Origin: an uncultured Bacteroidia bacterium
GTDB lineage: Bacteria > Bacteroidota > Bacteroidia > Bacteroidales > Prolixibacteraceae
DNA: 64,000 nt
Direction of reading: 5' to 3'
NCBI GenBank assembly: GCA_903923905.1
Contig: CAIXZH010000052.1
Location: 62,001-126,000, forward strand
Shown here piece after piece: positions 19,462 to 27,855 of the stretch (the first letter of the stretch is position 1; each line of letters opens with the position of its first letter). The position numbers and the translations under genes are program-made. Under the pieces are notes generated by a model. That model had not been told where the DNA came from, ran no database searches, and was given only the letters and a program-made list of their open reading frames with translations.

Positions 19462-19629
19462 CTAGACTTCTTCATCATCGTCGACCTCAAATTTTTTTTC
19501 TGTGTTAAACTTATCATTAAAAAATCTGATCGTTTCTTTTTTATCCTTCAAATTCTGAATGATAAGATAAACAACTAAAATAATCGCACAAAATGCGAAA
19601 ATGCCAAGAACCAACCAATTTATTTCCAT
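19462..19629 (-). CDS. Small single-pass membrane protein, 55 residues
   Basis: ATG at 19629 opens a 55-codon frame ending TAG at 19462. The protein has an N-terminal membrane helix (NWLVLGIFAFCAIILVVYLI, about residues 4-23), a basic stretch (NLKDKKETIR) and an acidic tail (EVDDDEEV). This layout resembles short membrane proteins common in Bacteroidota. It lies 111 nt downstream of pit on the same strand, so it may be co-transcribed and act as a small accessory subunit; that is inference. Confidence 0.7.
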   Translation of the reverse strand: MEINWLVLGIFAFCAIILVVYLIIQNLKDKKETIRFFNDKFNTEKKFEVDDDEEV

Positions 19630-19740
19630 TGCTTCTATTCTTAAATAAAGTTTAAGGGAATATTATCTACATTGTAAATAGTTAAGTGAGCTGATTGTTA
19701 AAAGATTGGTAAAAGATGACCTAATTTCTAAATGGGTAAT

Positions 19741-20784
19741 TTACCCCAGATTTATAAGTTTAAGAATCCAATAAATAAGGGCTGCAAGTGCCATTGAAAC
19801 TGGAATTGTAAGTATCCAGGCATATAGTAAATTCACGGTTACGCCCCATCGTACAGCGGAAACCCTTTTTGTTAAGCCAACCCCCATAATGGCACCAGTT
19901 ATAGTATGCGTAGTACTGACAGGAATACCAAATGCTTCCGTTCCAAACAGCAAAATGGCTCCGGCACCCTCAGCTGCAACCCCTTCAAAAGGGCTAAGTT
20001 TTGTGATTTTTGACCCCATTGTTTTAACAATTTTCCATCCCCCAATCAGAGTTCCAGCTGAAATAGCAGTATAACAACCATAAACAATCCATAATGGGAT
20101 AGCATGGATTTTACCATCTACAAAAGTGATTTGAGCCCAATGTGGAATTAAAGCGGGATCGGTAGTTTTAAAATAGACCAATAAAGTAGCTGAGATTATT
20201 CCCATTACTTTTTGGGCATCATTTCCGCCATGTCCAAGACTAAATAATGCAGAAGAGAATAACTGTCCAATTTTAAACCATCGCTTTAATCTGTAAGGAT
20301 TGAAGCTCTTGAAAATCCATAGGAGTGCAATGGATATAAAATAGGATAGCATCATTCCAATCAATGGAGCAAGGAAGATAAAGGCAGCAATTTTGATAAT
20401 CTTATCTGAATGAACAACTCCCCATCCAGCGAAAGCAATTGCTGCCCCTGCAAATCCTCCGACCAAAGTATGGGATGAACTGGAGGGTATTCCCAGATAC
20501 CATGTGATCAGGTTCCAAATGATGGCTGCGATTACTCCCGCCAATATCACCTGAAGATTTATAGCGCCAGTATCCACAACTTTTGCTATCGTATCTACTA
20601 TGTGAAGTTCAAATATTGCGTATGCCGCAAAATTGAAAAATGCGGCCCAGATAACTGCCTGTAAAGGAGTTAGCACCTTGGTCGATACTACCGTAGCAAT
20701 TGAATTCGCTGCATCATGAAATCCATTGATAAAGTCGAAGATAAAAGCCAACACAATAATGGCAATCAAAAGTGTAAAGTTCAT
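19741..20784 (-). CDS. pit: PiT-family inorganic phosphate transporter
   Basis: A 347-residue inner-membrane phosphate:cation symporter. Both PiT signature repeats are present: FINGFHDAANSIATVV (about residues 19-34) and ALFSLGHGGNDAQKVMGI (about 180-197), together with SSSSHTLVGG and VSTTHTITGAIMG. It has about ten helices. A Pho-box array and perfect -7 element lie directly upstream, so this transporter appears to be starvation-induced rather than constitutive. Confidence 0.93.
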   Translation of the reverse strand: MNFTLLIAIIVLAFIFDFINGFHDAANSIATVVSTKVLTPLQAVIWAAFFNFAAYAIFELHIVDTIAKVVDTGAINLQVILAGVIAAIIWNLITWYLGIPSSSSHTLVGGFAGAAIAFAGWGVVHSDKIIKIAAFIFLAPLIGMMLSYFISIALLWIFKSFNPYRLKRWFKIGQLFSSALFSLGHGGNDAQKVMGIISATLLVYFKTTDPALIPHWAQITFVDGKIHAIPLWIVYGCYTAISAGTLIGGWKIVKTMGSKITKLSPFEGVAAEGAGAILLFGTEAFGIPVSTTHTITGAIMGVGLTKRVSAVRWGVTVNLLYAWILTIPVSMALAALIYWILKLINLG

Positions 20785-20803
20785 AGCTCCATAATAGGTT
20801 ACT

Positions 20804-20860
20804 CAAAATTATGATTCTGTTGTTACATTACGGTTGCATTGTTGTTACATTTATATTACA
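20804..20860 (-). promoter_or_regulatory. Pho-box array and promoter of pit
   Basis: On the minus strand TGTAAT (from 20860), TGTAAC (20849), TGCAAC (20838) and TGTAAC (20827) are exactly 11 bp apart. TAATTTTG at 20811-20804 is a perfect TAnnTTTG element, 16 nt after the start of the last hexamer and 20 bp before the start codon. This is the cleanest example of the array in the window. Confidence 0.8.
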
Positions 20861-21075
20861 GTAGCGCTTTAGATAGATGATACAATTATTTTCGAGACAC
20901 TAAAATGAACTCTGTCTTAATCAAAAAAAAATTATAATTGATTTTTAGCCAACAAGAGTTATGGAATCAGAAAAATTTAATCGATGTGTTTTTACCTCCA
21001 TTCCAAAATAAAACAATTGGGTAATAAAAGTATTCCTCGAGATAAGGGCAATGATAATTTCCTAACTCGGCAGTG

Positions 21076-21276
21076 TTATTTCCACGGTGTTGTCCCAATA
21101 AAAACAGTATGAGTGGTCATCTGGTCAAGTCCTGCCAATTCACCGCAATCTTTGATGTGGTTATTGAACTTTCGGTTAGATATTCGGGGTAAAACATTAA
21201 CCGGGTACGGACAATTGTCACTAATCTTTTGGGCCTGGGGTAAAATCGGAATCTTGGCCGGCTCTTTACCTTCCAA
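21076..21276 (-). pseudogene. Decayed tyrosine recombinase (phage/conjugative-type integrase) fragment
   Basis: About 66 codons on the minus strand (reading back from a TTG at 21276) match the catalytic-domain stretch of Bacteroidota tyrosine recombinases: IPILPQAQKI, then NCPYPVNVLPRISNRKFNNH, then IKDCGELAGLDQMTTHTV. In intact proteins this runs into the HxxRHTFAT box, but here the homology ends at TTHTV and the frame soon stops at 21076. The upstream frame has stops. It is a remnant, with no partner element visible nearby. Confidence 0.6.
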
Positions 21277-21730
21277 ATTATCTTTTCATTATATCTGTTT
21301 TTCAGGTAGTCCTGTCTTAATTGCATCAGGTATCAAGACGCCAAGAAGGAGAAGATTGTTGAATCCGGATTAGATGTTTATGGTTTAATATGTCGTATTT
21401 GTTTCAGTTCAACTTAACTATCACGGATTAAAGCACTTACACCAAAACAATTTATATATCATTTAAAGTCCTAACAAGAACAGGAAAAGTCATTTCCTGT
21501 AAAACAAAATCCGCCTGACTTTTACCACGCATCAAGACAATTATAAAATTGAGATTCAGGTGAAAAAATTGATAATTTTATACGCTGAAAAATGAGATGG
21601 TTTTAATTTACAGCCTACAAAAAATAGGGGGACTGAGATAAAAAGAGAACCCAATTTCATTGAACTGAGCTCAAAAAACGATAAAATGATCTGAAGAAAG
21701 AAACTGTAATAATAACGAAATTAAAAAATT

Positions 21731-22243
21731 ATGAATCTGATAATTAAAGAACAAATAAGACGGGCTCTAATAAGCCTGCTCCTATTAATATTTTCTTCCG
21801 CATTGGTTGGTCAGAATCGGCAGAATAAAGAAGCCGGTCTGATGGCGCTCGATGAGCAATATGGTTTCCTAAATATAAAACTGGAAACTCCTTTAAGTGC
21901 GTTTAAAGGTTTATTAAAAGAGGATGGCGACAAATCGTGTTATAAAATGGCACAGGCGGAGTACATTCTGGGTAAATATAAGTTTGAAGCGGTTTACCTC
22001 ACCTTTTACAAAGACCAGGTTACCACCATGGAACTTGAAACCAAGGGGTGGAAAAACACAAATGGAATACTATACATTTTACAGGAGGCTTATAGCGAAG
22101 GAAATAAAAGGGAGCACTTTGGATATAAATGGAAAGGCCAAAAAGTATGGATGAACTTTGCCATCAACGAATCTGATGGGAACAGTGTATTAAGTTTACA
22201 CAGTGTTCCGTTAATGACCAAGGAAATTGGTGAAAACGAATAG
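21731..22243 (+). CDS. Secreted hypothetical protein
   Basis: A 170-residue protein with a signal peptide (about residues 1-26, cleavage near LVG) and a mixed alpha/beta body rich in aromatic residues. No family or catalytic motif is recognised. The C-terminal half (KWKGQKVWMNFAINESDGNS) resembles a small beta-sheet domain. It stands alone between a recombinase remnant and the leftward CDF-like gene. Confidence 0.55.
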   Translation: MNLIIKEQIRRALISLLLLIFSSALVGQNRQNKEAGLMALDEQYGFLNIKLETPLSAFKGLLKEDGDKSCYKMAQAEYILGKYKFEAVYLTFYKDQVTTMELETKGWKNTNGILYILQEAYSEGNKREHFGYKWKGQKVWMNFAINESDGNSVLSLHSVPLMTKEIGENE

Positions 22244-22360
22244 AATAGGCTGAATTTTAACCTGATACCCGGTAATTTGTGATCCAGGGTTCCCATTCTG
22301 CACAATGTTTTATCAAGGGAGGGTTATATCTGTTGAATAATTCCGGCAAGATGTTGCCAC

Positions 22361-23002
22361 CTATTTCGTTTCACAATGATCACATTTGCAATTTTTACCT
22401 TTCGCTTTTTTGAAGGCTTCCTTACCTTCTGAAAATGAGAAATATATGAGACCTGCCGTACCAAAAGAATCGGCAAAGGCAAATCCTGTCAATTCGTAAA
22501 ACAGACTTGAGATCAGCAAAACAATTGACATATAGACACAAATTTTGGTGCAGTTACTATCCGAAATGATAGGGTCGGAATTCAATTGTGTACCGACTTG
22601 CCTTTTCACAGTCATGAGCCAGGTCATAACAAGTATTGAGATCAAAGATATGATGATCCCCCAAAAAGTCGTTTCTGGCTTGTGTTTTTCAATAATGTTA
22701 ATGGTAATTCCGGCTAATAGCCCGATTGACAGCAAATAAAAAGCCGCACCTGTTATTTTAAGGGCTTTAATCTCAAACTCATTCTTCGAACTTGACGGAT
22801 TATTTTTAATACGCAAAATCATTACTGCAATTCCTATTCCTGATATTACTTCGATAAAACTGTCTACACCAAAACCGAATAAGGTAAGCGTTTCATCATG
22901 ATAACCCAATATCATAGAAACAAAACCTTCAGCAATATTGTAAATTATCGTGAATAAACTTAACTGATAAGCTCTTCGGTAAAGTTTAAGTTCCTGCTCC
23001 AT
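22361..23002 (-). CDS. CDF-like cation transporter
   Basis: A 213-residue membrane protein with five to six helices. It has the CDF-like intramembrane acidic pattern (YNIAEGFVSM in helix 1, GFGVDSFIEV in helix 2, and a later LTGFAFADSFGTAG helix) and ends in a cysteine-rich tail (KNCKCDHCETK) that could bind metal. It lacks the long C-terminal cytoplasmic domain of full-length CDF proteins. The likely role is divalent or heavy-metal export; the metal is unknown. It diverges from the tripartite efflux operon, with 218 bp between. Confidence 0.7.
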   Translation of the reverse strand: MEQELKLYRRAYQLSLFTIIYNIAEGFVSMILGYHDETLTLFGFGVDSFIEVISGIGIAVMILRIKNNPSSSKNEFEIKALKITGAAFYLLSIGLLAGITINIIEKHKPETTFWGIIISLISILVMTWLMTVKRQVGTQLNSDPIISDSNCTKICVYMSIVLLISSLFYELTGFAFADSFGTAGLIYFSFSEGKEAFKKAKGKNCKCDHCETK

Positions 23003-23168
23003 GGGTTAAAGAGAAATACTGCTCTGTTAAGTGAACGTAAAAAGAAACATGGGTTTAATCGTATAACAGTCGTTTATGGGTAAAGTTTAAGATATCTCTA
23101 CCTTTTAGAATATAATTCGCATAAAATACCGCTAATTGTCGATAAAAACATCCCAAACGTCGATATTA

Positions 23169-23200
23169 TTTCAAAAGGTTTTCATTCAAAAATACTTTTG
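23169..23200 (+). promoter_or_regulatory. Bacteroidota-type promoter of the TolC-Mac operon
   Basis: TACTTTTG at 23193-23200 is a full match to the -7 consensus TAnnTTTG. TTTC at 23169-23172 sits at a 20-bp spacing where TTTG is expected. The start codon is 20 bp downstream. Confidence 0.6.
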
Positions 23201-23220
23201 TTTCAAAATAACAGTCGTAT

Positions 23221-24558
23221 ATGAAAACATTTCAAACGAGTTTTTTAATTGCCTTTCTTCTTTTGATTTTCTCAGGTTACGAAGGTAAGACGCAGAACAA
23301 AACCTGGACCCTGGATGATTGCATCACATATGCGTTGGGTAAAAATATCCAGGTTCTCAAGGCTGATCTGACAAGCAATCAAAATCAACTTTATGCCAAT
23401 CAGTCTAAATTGAACCGTTTACCCGGATTGAATGCATCAGTAAGCGAAAATATGAATTGGTATAAAGGATTTGATTCGGCATCTGGTCATTATGGAAGTG
23501 CCAGCGGTTCTAACGCTACGAATTATGGTGTAAATTCTAATGTAACACTGTATAATGGTAAAAAACTTAGCACTCAGATTAAGCAGACAGAACTTAATTT
23601 TCAAAGTGGGAAGTTTTATTCACAAGCGGTAAGAGAATCGGTTGGACTGAATATTATCAATGCATATTTGCAGGTACTCTATGCATACGAAAGTGTCAAT
23701 AATGCTGAGAAGCAAGTCGAATCGACCACAAAACAACTGGCCCTGGCCAAGGAGCGGATGGATCTTGGAGCAATTGCATCTTCCGATTATTTGCAGATCA
23801 AATCTGAGCTGGCCACAGAGAAATTCACTTTGGCAACCGCCCAAAGTCAGCTATCTACCGATAATGTTACTTTGGAACAGCTCATCGAGTTACCGGTTGA
23901 TCCCAATTTTAAGATCAGCTCGCCGAACCTCGAAAGTTTACTCGTGCAATTTGTCAACCCCAATTCACAGGAAGTTTATAATCTGGCACTTGGAATAAAA
24001 CCGGAGATTAAGAATATTGAACTGACGAAAGAGAGTACCACTCTGAACCTGAAGATTGCCAAAGCCGATTTCATCCCCACCATTTCGATGAATGCAGGAT
24101 TATCCAGTAATTATTCAAGCCTGAACACAGGATCGTCGTATAACAGTCAGTTATCCAATACATTTAGTCCATCGGTAGGGATCTCGCTCTCGATACCAAT
24201 CTTTCAGAAAAATCAGGTTAAAACCAACGTGGGGCTTGCCACTATTGCAATATCCAATGCGGAGCTCGATGTTGTTAATGCAAAGAATCTGCTCCGTAAG
24301 GAAATTGAGCAGGCCTGTACAAATGTGACTTCAGCATGGAGTCAATACTCTGCCAGCCTTGATCAGATGCAATCTTCGAAGGAGTCCTATGACGTCACGA
24401 CTGAAAAATTCAGAGTCGGATTGCTTAATTCGGTTGACTTTTTGGTTCAGAAAACCAGCTTAATCACCTCCGAAAGCAAATTACTCCAGGCAAAATTCAA
24501 TCTGATTTTTAGTTATAAGGTATTGGATTTTTATAAAGGAGTTCCGCTGACATTGTAA
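23221..24558 (+). CDS. TolC-family outer-membrane efflux protein
   Basis: A 445-residue outer-membrane channel with a signal peptide (about 1-24) and two OEP repeats of long helices (ESVNNAEKQVESTTKQLA at about 159, and the mirrored segment at about 350-430). WTLDDCITYAL is the usual N-terminal OEP start. It opens an operon with a MacA-like adaptor (58 nt later), a MacB ATPase and a MacB permease, and so supplies the exit duct of a MacAB-TolC-type pump. Confidence 0.88.
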   Translation: MKTFQTSFLIAFLLLIFSGYEGKTQNKTWTLDDCITYALGKNIQVLKADLTSNQNQLYANQSKLNRLPGLNASVSENMNWYKGFDSASGHYGSASGSNATNYGVNSNVTLYNGKKLSTQIKQTELNFQSGKFYSQAVRESVGLNIINAYLQVLYAYESVNNAEKQVESTTKQLALAKERMDLGAIASSDYLQIKSELATEKFTLATAQSQLSTDNVTLEQLIELPVDPNFKISSPNLESLLVQFVNPNSQEVYNLALGIKPEIKNIELTKESTTLNLKIAKADFIPTISMNAGLSSNYSSLNTGSSYNSQLSNTFSPSVGISLSIPIFQKNQVKTNVGLATIAISNAELDVVNAKNLLRKEIEQACTNVTSAWSQYSASLDQMQSSKESYDVTTEKFRVGLLNSVDFLVQKTSLITSESKLLQAKFNLIFSYKVLDFYKGVPLTL

Positions 24559-24616
24559 GATCTGAAAACTGAAATAGATAGAAATAAATAGAAATAGATT
24601 GTAATATTACAAAACC

Positions 24617-25852
24617 ATGAAAAAGAAACTTTTATTCATTGGATCGGCCTTAGTCCTGATTGTTGTCGGTTTCCTTGTTTATAAATCGTTTGGAAGTACT
24701 GACAAAACCATATCGTTTGAAACTTCAAAAATTTCAAAAGGGACAATCAGCAATACTGTGACTGCAACAGGGACACTTGAAGCGGTTAAAACCGTTGAGC
24801 TTGGCACCCAGGTTTCAGGGGTAATCACAAAAATCTACGTTGATTATAATTCGAAGGTAAAGAAAGGGCAGTTGCTGGCTCAGATTGACGAAACGCCTCT
24901 TTTGGCTCAGCTGGCTCAAAGCAAATCAAGCGTTGATCAGTCCGAAGCCGAGGTTAAATATCAAAAAGCCACTTACGAACGTTACAAAGCATTGATAGAT
25001 AAGAAATTAATTGCTCAATCAGATTATGACCTGGCTGAATACAATTATAACAAAGCGGTGGCAACCTTGCACAATGTCAAATCAATGAACGACAAGGACA
25101 AAATTAACCTGTCGTATGCCAAGATTTTTTCTCCCATCGATGGGATTATTCTCAGCCGCGCAGTGGATGAGGGACAAACGGTCGCTGCAAGCTTTAGTAC
25201 CCCTACCCTGTTCACGATCGCCAATGACCTTACGCAGATGCGGGTAGAGGCCAAAGTGGATGAAGCCGATATAGGAAAAATCGCTAACGGTCAGCGGGTG
25301 GAGTTTACTGTGGATGCCTTCCCTTTGAAGAAATTTTCGGGTGTAGTTACCGAAATCAGACTTAAGCCGGTAACGTCCGCCAATGTAGTCACCTATACAG
25401 TAATCATTAATGCACCAAATCCGGATAAAATATTGATGCCGGGAATGACTGCAAACGCTTCGTTCTTTGTAACTGAGCGAAAAGATATTATACTCGTTCC
25501 GTCAAAATCAACTCAGTTCTCCCCAGACATGGAAGCACTGGCAACTTACAACCAGAATGGAGCTGGCAATTTACCTCCTATGCCTCCAATGGGAGAAGGT
25601 GGTCCAAAAGATAAACAAAATGACTCAGACAAGACAGTCTGGGTAAAAGATGGATTATCAGTGCATCCACAAAAAATCAAGGTTGGGGTTACTGATGAAA
25701 TTCATTACGAAGTTTTATCGGGATTAAACGAAGGTGATGAAGTAGTCTTGTCTATGAGTACAGGTGCTGATGATGCAAAGACGAAAGCAGGTCCAGCCAA
25801 AAGCCCGTTTATGCCCCAAAGGCCGGGAAGTAACAGAAAAACAACAAAATAA
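24617..25852 (+). CDS. macA: MacA-like periplasmic adaptor (HlyD family)
   Basis: A 411-residue membrane-fusion protein: an N-terminal anchor helix (about 5-24), a lipoyl half-motif (GTQVSGVITKIYVDYNSKVK, about 68-87), an alpha-helical hairpin (about 95-150), the second lipoyl half (KIFSPIDGIILSRAVDEGQ) and beta-barrel domains. A Pro/Gly/Met-rich linker (NLPPMPPMGEGGPKD) lies near residue 317. It links the TolC-like channel to the MacB components encoded immediately downstream (2-nt gap). Confidence 0.88.
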   Translation: MKKKLLFIGSALVLIVVGFLVYKSFGSTDKTISFETSKISKGTISNTVTATGTLEAVKTVELGTQVSGVITKIYVDYNSKVKKGQLLAQIDETPLLAQLAQSKSSVDQSEAEVKYQKATYERYKALIDKKLIAQSDYDLAEYNYNKAVATLHNVKSMNDKDKINLSYAKIFSPIDGIILSRAVDEGQTVAASFSTPTLFTIANDLTQMRVEAKVDEADIGKIANGQRVEFTVDAFPLKKFSGVVTEIRLKPVTSANVVTYTVIINAPNPDKILMPGMTANASFFVTERKDIILVPSKSTQFSPDMEALATYNQNGAGNLPPMPPMGEGGPKDKQNDSDKTVWVKDGLSVHPQKIKVGVTDEIHYEVLSGLNEGDEVVLSMSTGADDAKTKAGPAKSPFMPQRPGSNRKTTK

Positions 25853-25854
25853 CC

Positions 25855-26601
25855 ATGAATAAATCAATCATACAGGTTAATCAGCTGAAGAAAGATTTTT
25901 ATGTTGGTGAAATCACAGTCCACGCACTTCGGGGCATTAATCTCGAAATCAAACAGGGGGAGTTTGTTGCCATCATGGGAACAAGCGGTTCCGGAAAATC
26001 GACCATGTTGAATATTCTGGGTTGCCTGGATAAACCAACCTCAGGATCCTACTTTCTGGATGGAATCAGCATGGGCGAACTTTCAAAAAACGAACTTGCA
26101 GGATTACGCAACATGAAATTGGGATTTGTCTTTCAATCCTATAATCTTTTGTCGAGAACTTCTGCCCTTGAAAATGTGGAACTTCCATTATTCTACAATC
26201 CTAAAATTAAATCCAAGGAGCGCCGCGAACGAGCCGAAGCAGCCCTGGAAGCTGTCGGTCTTAGTGACCGGATGCATCATATGCCCAATCAATTGTCAGG
26301 AGGACAACAACAAAGGGTGGCTATTGCACGCTCATTGGTTAATGACCCTGTGGTCATCCTGGCTGACGAGGCAACCGGGAATCTCGATACCCGGACCTCC
26401 TTCGAAATCATGGCATTACTTCAGGATCTGAATCAAAAAGGTAAAACCATCGTATTTGTGACTCATGAAGCAGATATTGCGAAGTTTATGACCCGTCAGG
26501 TTGTTTTCCGCGACGGTCATATTATCCGTGAAGAATTAGTGACCAACAGAAACAATGCTGTGGAATTACTGAAGGCTCTTCCGATTGATGAAACTGCTTA
26601 A
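25855..26601 (+). CDS. MacB-type ABC ATPase
   Basis: A 248-residue ATPase of the LolD/MacB group. Walker A GTSGSGKST is at residues 42-50, the Q-loop VFQSYNLL follows, the signature is LSGGQQQR and Walker B is VILADEATGNLD. The family's fused MacB is here split into a separate ATPase and permease, which is common in Bacteroidota. It works with the permease encoded 11 nt downstream. Confidence 0.92.
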   Translation: MNKSIIQVNQLKKDFYVGEITVHALRGINLEIKQGEFVAIMGTSGSGKSTMLNILGCLDKPTSGSYFLDGISMGELSKNELAGLRNMKLGFVFQSYNLLSRTSALENVELPLFYNPKIKSKERRERAEAALEAVGLSDRMHHMPNQLSGGQQQRVAIARSLVNDPVVILADEATGNLDTRTSFEIMALLQDLNQKGKTIVFVTHEADIAKFMTRQVVFRDGHIIREELVTNRNNAVELLKALPIDETA

Positions 26602-26612
26602 ATATACTGATA

Positions 26613-27830
26613 ATGAATTACTTAAATTCAATAAAAATAGCTCTGAATGCACTGAAAAGGAATAAATTCAGGGCATTCCTCACCATGCTGGGAATCATCA
26701 TCGGGGTTGCTTCCGTAATCGTGATGCTTGCCATCGGTCAGGGATCGAAAAAGAGTATTCAGGACCAAATGGCCGGGATGGGAACTAATCTTATTTTTGC
26801 CTTCCCGGGTGGGGAACAAAAAGGTGGTGTCCGGATGGGAAACAGCGATGCACAAAGTATGAAACTAAGCGACGTTGAAGCCATAGAAAAAGATTGTCCG
26901 GCAATCAGCGATGTTTCTCCGGAAGTTCGTTCAAGCGGACAGGCCGTGGTTGGAAACCAAAACTGGCCAACCTCCATCTTTGGGGTCAATAATAAATACT
27001 TCAATATCCGGAAATATACGATCGGATCGGGCCGCAGTTTCACGGAAAACGAGATTAACACCTATGCGAAAGTGTGTTTGGTAGGCAAAACCGTTGTCAC
27101 TAATTTATTCGGGAAAATCAACCCAATTGGGCAGACGGTCCGTTTCGGGAATATCCCGCTGCTGATTATCGGTATTCTGGGAGAGAAAGGGGAAAATGGG
27201 ATGGGTCAGGATCAGGACGACCTGATCATGGCTCCCTATACAACGGTTCAAAAACGGATACTTGCCATCACGCATATTCAGAGTATTGCCGCATCGGCAG
27301 CCAGTGAAAATCTGAATGCCGCAGCAATTGACCAGCTCACTAAATCCCTGAGGAGCAGTCATAAACTAAAAGATAAAGCAGCAGATGATTTTCAGGTCAG
27401 GTCTCAATCTGAAATGGTCCAGACTTTTAGCTCTATCAGTGATATCATGACGGCACTGCTGGGAGCTATATCAGGAATCTCCCTGCTGGTTGGGGGAATT
27501 GGAATTATGAACATCATGTATGTTTCGGTAACCGAACGGACCCGCGAAATCGGTCTCAGGCTTTCCGTTGGAGGTCGTGGAAATGATATTATGATGCAGT
27601 TCCTCATTGAATCGATCTTACTGAATGTCTTTGGAGGGATCATCGGAATTTCCCTGGGAATAATCGCCACCAAGGTTATGTCTTCGATTCTGAACTGGCC
27701 GGTGGTCATTACGACAATCTCAGTGGTTATGGCCTTTTTGGTTTGTTCTGCCATTGGGATCTTCTTTGGGTGGTATCCTGCCAGAAAAGCGGCAAGTCTG
27801 AACCCGATTGATGCATTACGATATGAATAA
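26613..27830 (+). CDS. MacB-type ABC permease (FtsX-like)
   Basis: A 405-residue permease with the MacB layout: an N-terminal helix (about 20-42), a large periplasmic domain, and three C-terminal helices with the FtsX motif (GIGIMNIMYVSVTERTREIG, about 293-312). It ends in AAKLNPIDALRYE-like sequence (AASLNPIDALRYE), as in MacB. It probably drives efflux or export of a peptide or drug-like molecule by transmitting ATPase motion to the adaptor and TolC. Confidence 0.92.
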   Translation: MNYLNSIKIALNALKRNKFRAFLTMLGIIIGVASVIVMLAIGQGSKKSIQDQMAGMGTNLIFAFPGGEQKGGVRMGNSDAQSMKLSDVEAIEKDCPAISDVSPEVRSSGQAVVGNQNWPTSIFGVNNKYFNIRKYTIGSGRSFTENEINTYAKVCLVGKTVVTNLFGKINPIGQTVRFGNIPLLIIGILGEKGENGMGQDQDDLIMAPYTTVQKRILAITHIQSIAASAASENLNAAAIDQLTKSLRSSHKLKDKAADDFQVRSQSEMVQTFSSISDIMTALLGAISGISLLVGGIGIMNIMYVSVTERTREIGLRLSVGGRGNDIMMQFLIESILLNVFGGIIGISLGIIATKVMSSILNWPVVITTISVVMAFLVCSAIGIFFGWYPARKAASLNPIDALRYE

Positions 27831-27832
27831 TA

Positions 27833-27840
27833 TATCTTTG
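27833..27840 (+). promoter_or_regulatory. Possible internal -7 element before the LytS kinase
   Basis: TATCTTTG matches the TAnnTTTG consensus and lies just after the permease stop, 15 bp before the GTG start of the kinase gene. No good -33 TTTG is seen at the expected distance, so internal promoter activity is only possible. Confidence 0.3.
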
Positions 27841-27855
27841 TAAAAACTGGATACC

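Larger units (their letters stand above)
20785..21730. other. 946-bp region with pit promoter and recombinase remnant
   Basis: It contains the pit promoter (20804-20860) and a decayed tyrosine-recombinase fragment (21076-21276). The stretches 20870-21070 and 21380-21730 are AT-rich and show no gene or RNA that I can recognise. Confidence 0.5.

Noticed and set aside
21113-21373. Plus-strand open frame of 86 codons
   Set aside because: It lacks any recognisable protein character and lies opposite the better supported recombinase remnant on the minus strand.
27833-27840. Strong separate promoter for the LytS/LytTR genes
   Set aside because: The -7-like TATCTTTG has no matching -33 element, so it is listed only as a weak possibility.
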